64,000 nucleotides of DNA. It comes from Dipylidium caninum. Lineage: Eukaryota > Platyhelminthes > Cestoda > Cyclophyllidea > Dipylidiidae. The notes beneath the pieces were generated by a model that was not told the origin of the DNA, did not search any database, and was given only the letters and a program-made list of their open reading frames with translations. Location: contig QEYB01000895.1 of NCBI GenBank assembly GCA_017562135.1, positions 1 through 64,000 on the forward strand, written 5' to 3'. Below are positions 1 through 9,693 of the stretch, piece after piece; the stretch's first letter is position 1; each line of letters opens with the position of its first letter. A program made the position numbers and the translations under genes.

Positions 1-226
1 CAAAGAAGAGAGAATTCGCACAACCATGAATCTTACTAATTGTTGCTGATATTTTTCTTATAGGTGCACGACAGTTGTAAGTTGCCTTAAGGTGGAGTAT
101 TTGGTGCAATTTTTTTTCATTGAAAATCCGTAATTGAGTTACCGTTCGTGCGCACTCCGCACGTTTTAGCCTATCTGAGGTTAGCATCGATGATGCAGAG
201 TTTTTTTTCAACTTTTTTGATTCCAG

Positions 227-702
227 GCCCTTGTGGGATTTTACTGCCGAGTCTCATTAAACGAGTGCTTCGGATGAGGTACAGACCTGTCTACGGTTCC
301 TATGCAACGAGCCTGGTGAGTTAGACACACCAGTCAAGTACATCAGCTTGCAAATTCCCGAACAAATGCTTATAAATAATATTTGGGCTCTAAGTAGGAT
401 CGTTGTATGGGTAATAGATACACCTATCGAGCCCCATCAGAGCTTGATGCTCCAAATGACACCACTGTAAAACGAGCGAAAAGCCGTCCTTGGATTGTTA
501 GTGCATCTGTATTCTTGCCTTATCTTTCTTTCTTCGGAACCAGAGGAAAGCGTCCTCTTCTATGCACGCGCCCAGCACGAACTTTCAAGGTGAGATGCGA
601 ATCCGCGATGCTGCCTTGGAGTCGCGTGATCTGTCACGGGTGATCAGCACTCGGCCGCCAAGGAACAGGGCTGGCTGACGGGCTGCGCTCCAACGGCCGC
701 GG
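227..702 (+). pseudogene. Vav-like SH2 end and C-terminal SH3, degraded copy
   Basis: Two blocks match exons that are open in copy B. The first, 227-315 after the acceptor ending ttccag, encodes the end of an SH2 domain (LVDFY..SLNECF.. in copy B). Here extra or missing bases give a stop soon after the SLNECF stretch. The second, about 544-702, corresponds to the Vav C-terminal SH3 (copy B: ARAQHDF ... GWWKGW). Here it carries about half a dozen single-base insertions and deletions and has no continuous frame. Nearly all changes are indels rather than substitutions, so poor base quality in this stretch is as good an explanation as genuine decay. If a complete Vav gene exists, its upstream exons would lie left of the window. 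Confidence 0.65.
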
Positions 703-2105
703 TTAGTGTTATGCACGTCGTCTGGTTTATTCAACTCCCCGTAAAGACCCGTAGGTAACCATTTTAATACGAAATTGTCAAAGTTCTGTACAATCCTTGG
801 TTCCTCTTTCCAGGGAACATACCGATATGCGATAGTTTGTATGCAGGCTTTATTGACATGATTTATGCCGTATAGGTGTTGAGACTGTTTATTTTAGATA
901 GGGTGTCTCCCTCTCTCTCGTATCACGCCAGTTCCATGACAGCGGCACGCTTATTATTCCCCTCCTGTAAATAAACAACTCGCAAACGAATTATATGATG
1001 TTGATGTGCGGAACGTGAGGAAAGGGAAGGAAAACCGGAACTGCTTCAGCATGACATATCCGTTACATCCGCCATCGTCCTCTCTCTTCCCAGTTGCGCA
1101 TTGAGAACTATGTCGCTTCTGCGCTCTACACCTCGTTCTACCGCCACCCTCCGGACCCACCCCCCTCACTATCCCCATCCTTCGTTTCCACTGGTTTTTT
1201 TATCTCCAACGCCAACTGGTTACCATTTGCCACTCTCCGCTGCCCCTTAATCGCACTTAATTCCTTTCTCCCCACCCTAAATCATTCATCAACACTGTAA
1301 TTTGTCTTAAGCGCGAAAGATATGCCGAGAGAAAGATCATACAGCTTTAAATCCTTATGTTTTTTAATGTAATTCATTTTTCGTCGAACAGGGAAAGTAT
1401 GCCCTGTTGACAAAATGTATGAGGCGCTATGGTAATTTGGTATATCAGCTCTTTACTGGCTGGGCGGTGGGGTGTAATGTGCGCTCCTTCTTCTCCGAGA
1501 GCTGGTATTCCTAGCCTTTTGTCGTTGAGGTGAGCCGTGTTCCTCAAAAGTTAGACTTATAATGTAAGTTGTGGAGGATTGCAAGAACAATGCTTGTGAT
1601 TCTTGTTATCACCGAGGGGGTTACACGCAATGATGTGGGTTGTCCTGATGGTGTGGAACATGAAAGCATTCGGTGGAGTTTAAAGTAGCAAAAATGAGAC
1701 AGGGGCTGAACCGGGAGATGTGACCACAGGGTTGGCCTTCTAAGTTACGATGTCAGTTTTCTAGAAAAAGCTTATTTCAAGAGGTGACAAGTAAGGAACC
1801 TTAAGCCTGATGAGTCGGGTGGACATATGCTAAGATAAACAAGCTTTAGTTCGACACAAAGCAGAGACAAGTGCTTAGAAGTGTACTCCCATCCCAGGTT
1901 TTTAACTATATTGTTGCATTGCGGCCTTTGACCTTAGAAAGTCTGAGTCTCGTATCCGTGCTTAATACTAGCGATAAATAATAAAAATATATTCAAGATG
2001 AAAAGACCCCGAGCAATCAAGCAAAATGCAACGCTACACAGATTACAAAACTGCCTTGTTTATTTTTTGTGAAGAAGCCCCTGGCCTTCCGAAACGCATG
2101 TGATA
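703..2105. other. Gene-free stretch between Vav remnant and ING copy 1
   Basis: No coding exon that I can support. It is duplicated at about 24340-25752 and probably holds the Vav 3' untranslated region and the ING promoter. A pyrimidine-rich patch lies near 1140-1290. Short open frames here are not conserved in frame between the two copies, which argues against coding. Confidence 0.5.
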
Positions 2106-3431
2106 ATGATTGATAGAAATCTCAATACATACTTTACGAATTACCTGGCGACCATTCAGGAGCTACCGTGTCTCCTTCAAAGCTTCTTCACTTCCTTGTT
2201 TGACGCTGACATAAGACAGACCAGCCTTATCAATAATTTAGAGTCGATTCTTGCTAGTATATTTGACGACAAAAATACCGCACATTCCGACGATTTGTCA
2301 TCTATAATTACACAACTGAGTAACTCATACGATGCAAAACTCAGCGAACTGGGTGAGGTTAGTCCTCTTTCTCCTCTGGATTCATTAACATTTTCTGTTA
2401 ATTAGCGTTGTTTATCTTTCACGCGCACACATAACTTGCTCAAGACACATCACAGGATTCCAAATTCCGTCTACTACCGCAATTAATGAAAATCGTTCTG
2501 CGGTTCTTAGAATATCCAGTCAGCAACACGCAAGTGTAACCCCACCGCAATCACTACTCGTCTAAGATTTCTTAATTCCGTTTGGGGATAAGCGAACCAA
2601 ATTGAACTTTAGCCAGCACCTCTTGGTCTATTCTTTAAATTGAAGATGTTTTTTTTGTACTTTCGACTAGCTTTTAGAAACTCTGGAACAAACGGTTCAA
2701 TTCTTGTCACAATCTAAATCCACCCTTCACGCGAACACGAACACCAACTCAGAAATTTGATAAGTGCCTTCACGTCTGCTGGCAATGGACGTCGCAATGC
2801 TCCCATCCCATTGAATACTTCCTCACCTTCCCCAATGCCCTCACAATCGCTCGTCAAGTCGGCTCGCCGTTCTACCCACCAACACCATCGCCCTTCACCC
2901 TCGCAACTGCTCCTTCGTGGAACGAAGTGGATTAGCGCACGGCGGAGCGTTGCCTCGTCGGCCCGTGGAGGTCCGTTTAAAGGCGTCAGAAATCGAGTCC
3001 TCCCGCCTACCCATCCCTTGCGTTCTCGTATGACAAATTTGCACAGGAGAAACCAACTCGCAATAAGACAAGCCTTGGGAAATCGCTCGATAAAGGCACC
3101 TCTTTCCCATTCCCCCTCTGTTTCTTCTTCAAGCGATTTCGAAGAGTACGATCGGTCCATATCGAGGTCGAGAAGCGCCTCCTCCCCCTTGCGCAGTCGT
3201 AAAAGGGAAGCAGTCTCTACTGGCTCCGCTACAGGTGATGGGTCCGGAGAACGTGTTTATTGCTTGTGCAAAAGGCTATCTTATGGGGACATGATTGCTT
3301 GTGATAACTCCCGCTGCGACATTGAATGGTTTCACTTTGCGTGTGTTGATATAAAAACCCAGCCGAAAGGTCGTTGGTATTGTCCTCGCTGTAGAGGCGA
3401 AAACTCCAAAATCAAACGGGTCGATGCCTAA
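2106..3431 (+). CDS. ING-family PHD-finger chromatin reader, copy 1 (frame broken in exon 2)
   Basis: Exon 1, 2106-2352, encodes an ING N-terminal helical domain ([13 protein letters not shown]..., compare ING4 YLEHYLDSIENLP). It ends at donor G|GTGAGG. Exon 2, 2678-3431, begins after ttttag and rejoins in phase. It encodes a basic Ser/Arg-rich middle and a C-terminal PHD finger (YCLCKR..., [19 protein letters not shown]) with all C4HC3 ligands. ING proteins bind H3K4me3 through this finger and recruit acetyltransferase or deacetylase complexes in the nucleus. Odd: about one base is missing near 2736 relative to copy B, which shifts the frame into a TGA at 2758-2760, shortly before an open frame that resumes through the PHD finger. 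Exon 1 is intact here, whereas it is broken in copy 2. Either a pseudogene or a sequence error. Confidence 0.8.
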
Positions 3432-3443
3432 CTGGTTCGCTTT

Positions 3444-6400
3444 CCAATGCGTTGTTTTTTGTAACTATCTTCACCCGAAAGGCAGGCAGTCTGTGCCCCG
3501 CTTCGGTGTTTGTGTCTGCAGCCGTCCACCTGCGTTATTACGCCCACCGCTACTTGGAACCGTCATTTTGGGTAGGTCGTCCACGTGTCGCCTGTTAAAC
3601 TCGGGTCTTTGTCCCCTTCTCTACTGCATGGCCTCTCTTTAAATCCCCTCTTCTCACGTAGAGCGTTGGTCTCGGAGAGAAGTGAATGGCCTGAAGACGG
3701 GTGACTTCTATTTAGAATTGGCGGCACATGGAAATCCCAACCGCCTGCGAAAACCATTGAGACTCCGATCGCCTGGTCGTCTCAAAGGCTGTAATTATCG
3801 TCACGAGGGCGAGGAGACATCCATTCCTGTTAAGGATGACCCCGGTAATTATGGCCGACGAGGGCGGCAAGTGGTGGAAGGTGCGTGCTTGCCTGTGACG
3901 ACACGTTGGGGATTGTTTTCAAGACCTAGTTGACATTTCAAGAATTCACCAATCAACTTATGCGTCAGTTCAAGGTCGAAGCGGACATGCGATATCTCCG
4001 TCCCCCCCCCGTCCTCCAATTGCCCAGTGGAGTCATGGGAGAGGAAAACAAGGACGTAGGCCTTCATTACAGGGGACGGCGGCCTCCGTCCCGATGAGTT
4101 CTGTATGTCATCTGAACGAGAGGAAATACGAAAGACTACAACAAAAGGTTTACGGGGCAAAGGGGAAGGCGGGAAACACGTTTTCGGAGTGTTAATTGTA
4201 AGTTCGGCCGATCTGCCCTACTCGGAGTGGCACCCGACCCAGTGCAGCCTTAAGAATGGGTAAATAAGGAACCGGCTATCAATTTTCCTTTACTTTCCGT
4301 CGGCTCTTGACTCCGAGTGGTGATGACGCTTCCCGACTAAACCTCCCGCAGTCGCTGATAACGCAGCAGCCTCGAGGCCACACCCTTCAGAGAGGTTGAA
4401 CAAGTTTTAGCCGTGGAGAGTTCTACTACTTCCGCAACGAATCACGTCTGCCAACTACATGGCAAGAAGGTCCGATTACCCACGAGGCTTTCAACGTGGA
4501 AGGAGGTTTAAATCCCGACCGGCCAGTGCGTTGGTGGCGCCTGCACTCCTGGACGACACTGAACACGACGACTGCATCTTTTCTCCGCAACTTTATGCAA
4601 GGTGAAAGTCATTCCTCATATTCAAATGCAGTAAATTATGCAGACAACTTTATGTTTGCAAAAGAATCTGCCGACTCCGAGAAGACCTGGAAATACGCCT
4701 CTTTCAACAATTTACCCTCGCCTAAATTGCCGCAGTCTCTCGAATAACCTCAAAACACGTTGGAAGTTTTACAAAAGTTGGGGTAGGCCGGGCTAAGGTG
4801 GGGAGAATCCAACTTTGGCCGGGGAAAAGGGCATCCGAATGCTTTTAGCCCTCGTGGATGATATGCCTGCCGAAATGACAAGCTCCGCCTATTTCCGGGA
4901 GGTCGAGGAGAATAAGTTTGTGCACGAAGACGGGGGAATCCGAGGACTCAGTCCTCGTCACCTCGAAGCCCGTTTTCCCCTCACCAGCCAGCTAGTGTTT
5001 CCCTGAGGCTTGTAAAGAAAACATCTGCCTGGTGTCCGATTTTAGCCCTGGAGACAAGCAGTCTTCCTCAACTCGACAATGTGCTATGCCTCCTCCTGGA
5101 GGAGGAATATTTCTCACAATATCGAACTCTCATTTCGGTCGTGAATTTACGTACCGAGACACTTGCCCGAGGCGGACATTCTGTGATGGGGTGGTTGAAG
5201 AAGTTGCGAATAAGCGGCTTTGGCATTCCTGCCGCATCACGCTTGCCTCATTTTCTAGCATTCCACGGCTACTTGGAGACAATTTCAACCATCATTTACG
5301 AGTTTGTGGACATAAAGACAGAGACGAATAGCCTAGACACAATGTGAAAGACTGCAAGTCATTATTTCGAGCTCGAATGGCGAAAAGAAATGCCGGAGTT
5401 CACCAATTTCTCCATGTAAAGAAATCACTTGCCATACCGTTGAGATGCTGAGTGACAATTGTACTTGGTGGCTTCATTACAACTGCCAGACAAGAGACAA
5501 TCACACACGAATTATGGGTAAAACGGCGATTTCTCCCCACCGAAACCCGCTTTGCCCCCTTCACGACAACTAGGCGTCCTACACGTGGACCTAGTTGGTT
5601 TCCTTAATCCAGTTGAGAATCGCTCGAGAGTTGGTGATACGCCGCTTTTCGCGACCCTAGTAAAAGTGTCTGGCCTATCGCTCTTCCTCGGAATAACTTA
5701 AGCAAACTAGGGAGTTCCTGGCTAAGATCCAAAAGCAATGAGGTCAGTAAAAGAGCACTGGACCGCTCGACGGTTGCACTTTATTGTCGGGGGCAGGTAG
5801 CGCGACGACGCCTGCGCAGCATCCTCACCCGCCAGGCCAGTGGGGAGGGGCTGAGCATCCCACATTAGTCAGTCCGCCCTGGTCCCGTAGTTCTCTCCCG
5901 CGACCACGCCAAAAAGTCACACGCACGAGTGAGTGGATAAATTTACGGGGGGGGGGGGGGATTTTGTTTCCTTACTTTGCACCACTGGTGTTTGAAGTCC
6001 ACAAGCAGTTGGGTTGGACTTGTTCTCGCTGCTTTAATGCGACTCAGAGTGCTCGCTGTAGACTTGCAGGTAAGCCTCACGAGTTCTTGATTCACCGAGA
6101 GTCCACGATTATTCGGATTTGCTCATGCTTAAATCCATAAATAATCCCGACTGGTGGCAGGCCACTTGTAGGTATTTCAACCGAGATTAGGGCAAATGTC
6201 TTGGTATAGGGCTGACATCACACTGACTTGCATGAACTTGGGGACGCTAAGTACACCGACTAACTTTCTTTGGGTGACATATCTCTACTCCAACCACGTG
6301 GTCGCCTGCACCGCAGTCAAGAGCGGTCACTCACCCAGCTCCTTTCCTCCGTCGAGGCGCAGAACCTCCGGAGGCCGAAGCCACACACAGAACCTGGCAG

Positions 6401-6445
6401 CGTCGTGGAGACCGCCAGTGGATAGGTTGGCAGCCGAGGCGGCGA
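3444..6445. other. Gene-free stretch upstream of the HES gene
   Basis: No exon recognised. The stretch is moderately GC-rich with only short open frames and no protein motif I trust. It carries a run of C near 4011 and a run of 14 G at 5947-5960. The palindromic hexamer CACGTG at 6296-6301 is an E-box and could serve the downstream bHLH gene, but single hexamers occur by chance. Confidence 0.5.
5947..5960 (+). repeat. Poly-G run of 14
   Basis: Uninterrupted homopolymer of 14 G followed by ATTTTG. Length in the assembly is likely uncertain. Confidence 0.85.
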
Positions 6446-6503
6446 CCAATGCGCGAGGAGAGCGGTTTTGATTGGGCGGCTGATTGGCTGCGCGTGCGCC
6501 AAT
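6446..6503 (+). promoter_or_regulatory. Cluster of four CCAAT boxes (putative NF-Y promoter)
   Basis: CCAAT at 6446-6450, ATTGG at 6471-6475, ATTGG at 6483-6487 and CCAAT at 6499-6503: four CCAAT cores in both orientations within 58 bases, with GGGCGG overlapping the second. They sit 60-117 bases upstream of the HES start codon at 6563. Clustered CCAAT boxes beside a GC box are a known NF-Y type promoter design; use here is inferred. Confidence 0.55.
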
Positions 6504-6562
6504 AAGTTGCGCGTGGTGTCGCCACACTCGTGAATTGGACACGCGCAGTTGGCCCCATCGAG

Positions 6563-8181
6563 ATGAATCCCAGTCGTCACGCCTTCCCAACATTCGCCGC
6601 CTGCGTGTTATCGGATCTGCCGACAGCGGGAGAACACCAACAGCAGCAAAACTTCCAACCCGTCTTTGTAATACCAGTTACTGCAGCTTCTCTTCCACCC
6701 GACCCAGTCGTGGATCTCTCCAATCACAAGAGACCACTTTCACACCCGCCGACCGGTGCGGCGCTCAAGACTGCTGCTCCGACTCCGTCTTCCTCAGGGG
6801 TGAAGAGGGGAAATCGCACTCCTCATGCATTGGACGATCGGGAGACGAGACGGAGGGTGAGCATTGACTGTCCAATCTTTGCTAGGATGAACTCAATTGA
6901 CTACATGGGAGGGAGTGTCCTATTGTAACTTATGGGAACGCCTTTTGCTCCCACCAGCTGAAGCTGTTCTGGTCACTACGCGAGTGAGGTCGGAGACCAG
7001 TTGTGTGCCGTTGAGTAGCCCTTAGTGAGTGGCGCCGCGCACGTATACGTCTGCGGTTTGTGTGGGAGAGAGGGAGAGAAAATGACGCATTCACGGGGGC
7101 TGGGGAGTGTTTTGGAGGCGACATAATTACTCTCCGTCTACTCTGTGTCCATATGCCGCGCCGTCTCACTCACTCAAGGGGGTTCATTAATCCTTCGTGT
7201 TGTCGGCACGTACCCCCCCCCCGCCCCCTCCACCTTCACCTCAATTGAATGAGCACCACTCGAGGGGCCTGCTAATCGCACCACTCACCCCCCCTTCCCC
7301 ACTCCCTCGGCCTCCCACTCTCTCCCCTAGGTCAAAAAGCAGAACATGGAACGTCGCCGACGTGCTTGCATCTCCGACAAACTGTCTACCCTCCACAGTC
7401 TCGTCGTCTCCCTCGTCGGGGAAAAAGTAAGTTGTTGTCTCGTCCCCTAATTAAAGTGGGATTTAAAAAAAGGATAGCTTCGACGATTTCATAAGTCGAA
7501 ATCTTTCATCTTTCCAAAAAAGTTATTAGAATAGTCCGTAAAATTCCCCGGTTATATTGAGGGACAAGCGGTTCCCGATTTTCTGATCAACTGGATGCTA
7601 ACCCAGAATCTACTCCGTCGACTGTCCTACAGCCACAACGCCGCCGGTCGCGCGAAAGAACGGAGATTACGGATATACTCAACCAGTGCACGAAAGTACT
7701 TCAAGGATTGGCTGACTTCGTGAAGAACGAACCCGAATTGCAAGCGAAGTTGCATCGTTTGTGCCCCTTCGCAGGAAAGAACCTCCCGCCAGCACAGCGG
7801 CGCCGACAGCAAGACGGGATCTCTGCGTCGAAAGGAGAGGCGGAGAAGGAGAAAGAAAACGTGTCTCCGCGACCTTCGGCATTCAAACCCGTTGGTAAAC
7901 TCCGGCCGGTAATGCCCACAACTTCGGCAGGAGTGGCGCATCAGCAGTTGTCTCCGTCGCGTCGCCCACCCACGGCGCGTGGACAGAGGAGGGAGAGCGT
8001 CGACAGCGGACTGTCTGTCGACTGTCTCTCCTCCCTTTCGACCACGACCGGGGCCACCTCCCGCGTCCCCTCACCGGTCTCCGCCGCCTCCTCCTCCACC
8101 TCCCGCGCAGGGGCGCCGAAACCGCCTACGTGGCGCTTGGAATCTCCCTTGGCCGACATCTGGCGACCGTATCGAGATTGA
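6563..8181 (+). CDS. HES-like: Hairy/Enhancer-of-split type bHLH transcriptional repressor
   Basis: Three exons join in phase 0 to give 312 residues: 6563-6856 (donor GTGAGC), 7331-7426 (acceptor cccctag, donor GTAAGT), 7633-8181 (acceptor cctacag). The exon 1/2 junction builds the basic region and helix 1 (RETRRR then VKKQNMERRRRACISDKL), matching the HES pattern MEKRRRARIN. Exon 3 supplies helix 2 (ERTEITDILNQCTKVLQ, compare KLEKADILEMTVKHL). The protein ends DIWRPYRD, close to the WRPWRN end of HES1, the Groucho/TLE-recruiting tetrapeptide, with Tyr in place of the last Trp. The middle is Ser/Pro-rich. A clear Orange domain is not obvious. By family it binds N-/E-box DNA as a dimer and represses transcription, commonly as a Notch target. 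The preceding CCAAT cluster is a likely promoter. Confidence 0.82.
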
Positions 8182-9424
8182 ACGGGACTATCGCAAACAC
8201 CTACATTCTTCTTCTTCTTCCCCTGCTGCTGCTGCCGCTGGTGCTGCTAAAGCCTTCCTCCCCAGAACAATTTTCCCTAATTGAAGAGGCTTCTTGAGAG
8301 ACTTGTACCATCACATTCCTTCTGCAGATTCCGTGATCCCCCCTGTGACGAAACGAAAGAAGCGCCCTGTAGGTGCGGTTAGGTTTGCCAAAATAGTTCA
8401 GCAGTAGTGGAGCCACCCGAGCAACGGCGGGATCTGGAGCGCCATGCGGATGGTGAGGGGGCGGCATGCCTCACGGGCCGACGTCACAGCTTTCTGTGGT
8501 GAAATATTTTCGGAGGAATAAATTACAAGAAAAAAATGCACGTTGCAAAGCGGAACCACTTCGGGATTGAGGAAAGGTGGGTGACAATAGGACGAGGCGC
8601 GCCTGAAAGGGAGGGGTGAAATATGCCTTGGAAGTCATGGCAGCCGATGCCACGGACGTCGCATGCACCTCGTCGTGCAACCTGAGGGTGGGCAGATTAT
8701 CGCAGCAACAATTTCTCTGTTGCCGAATGTTCAAGAAAAGTGCTATTGCAACGAGTGGTGGGAGGCGATTTTGTTGCAAATCCCCGCTTTTTGAGGGCAT
8801 TCAGAGAATCCGGGGCTGGTGGAGCAGTCGGCAGTGTGATTTAACGGCCCATTTTAATAGGAAGTCTTGAGCAAAAACGCGGAAGTATCCGCGGGCCACG
8901 GGCAGAAGCTCCGCCATGGAACGATCGGCAGAAGAAAGGAGTCGCTTCCCCTCATGGGAGACGAATTCGAGAGAACGTTTCAGACGCTCTGCCTGACGTC
9001 TGACCGGTCGCCTTGTCTGTTGACATTAAAGTGGGGTGTGTAACAGACGTCGACCCGAACAAATGCAGACCCTCCTGGAGTGTCGCGAGGGAAGCGGGTC
9101 CAGACAAGACGGTACCGCTGCTCACCGCGCCCCGCCCCGCCCCGCTCCGCCCCAGCATCACTGCTCGTCTGCACACCTTTGTAGTCTACTTCACCGTGGG
9201 GTTCGCAAAAAGCTTTCACACCGCAGAGGGCGCCTGCCACGGAGTGGAAGTAGGATAATCTATGGTTAATATTAAGGAGTAATTTAACAAACTCGGAGGA
9301 GGTGAAATAGCCGCAATGAATCATCGTCAGAACGGTATCAAACACGCTTTCGCGTAAAACCAGCACGTCCCAACGCGAATGAGTGACCCCAAAGTTGGAA
9401 CCCAAGTGGGTACCCTGAAGCGGA

Positions 9425-9449
9425 TGTGTGTGTGTGTGTGTGCGTGTGT
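9425..9449 (+). repeat. (TG)n microsatellite
   Basis: About twelve TG units with one interruption (TGCG). Confidence 0.9.
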
Positions 9450-9668
9450 TCTTGTGCATGCGGAGGAGGAGCGCACGTGTCGTAAATCAGGCAGGGCGAC
9501 CCACAATGTTGGCTGAGGATTTATCGGGTCTGGGGAGTGAGTCCTCCACCACGTGCGTGTGAGCTCCACCTAAACGTGTCTCGGCGTGCCAGCGCCCGCT
9601 TCCCCTCGACTCTCATGGCCAGGAGTGTGCCGCCGTCTCACCCTCTGATCCTCTCTCCCTCTCCCCCT

Positions 9669-9693
9669 CCGTCCGTCCGTCCGTCCGTCCGTC
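9669..9693 (+). repeat. (CCGT)n microsatellite
   Basis: Six tandem copies of a GTCC/CCGT tetranucleotide inside a CT-rich stretch. Confidence 0.9.

Larger units (their letters stand above)
20..3443 (+). repeat. Segmental duplication, copy A (Vav 3' end plus ING)
   Basis: This stretch is collinear with copy B at about 23678-27091. Matching landmarks include the acceptor and exon starting at 227 (23878 in copy B), the SH3 exon at 544 (24188), the ING exon 1 start at 2106 (25753-25756) and the ING stop at 3431 (27079). Similarity ends a few bases after the ING stop. The left border lies near the window edge, so copy A may extend further left. In the first 1.3 kb differences from copy B are mostly single-base insertions and deletions; from about 1.4 to 2.7 kb they are mostly substitutions; the ING coding exon 2 is nearly identical. 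Confidence 0.9.

Noticed and set aside
407..643. 78-codon frame in duplication copy A
   Set aside because: The frame is not open in copy B and it overlaps the true SH3 frame seen at 24188; a product of indels.
5560..5640. Short stretch reading LGVLHVDLVGFLNP, resembling the start of a Gypsy-type integrase core
   Set aside because: Only about seven residues fit the pattern, the frame is not followed by other integrase motifs, and no LTRs, tRNA-primer site or reverse transcriptase remnant were found nearby.
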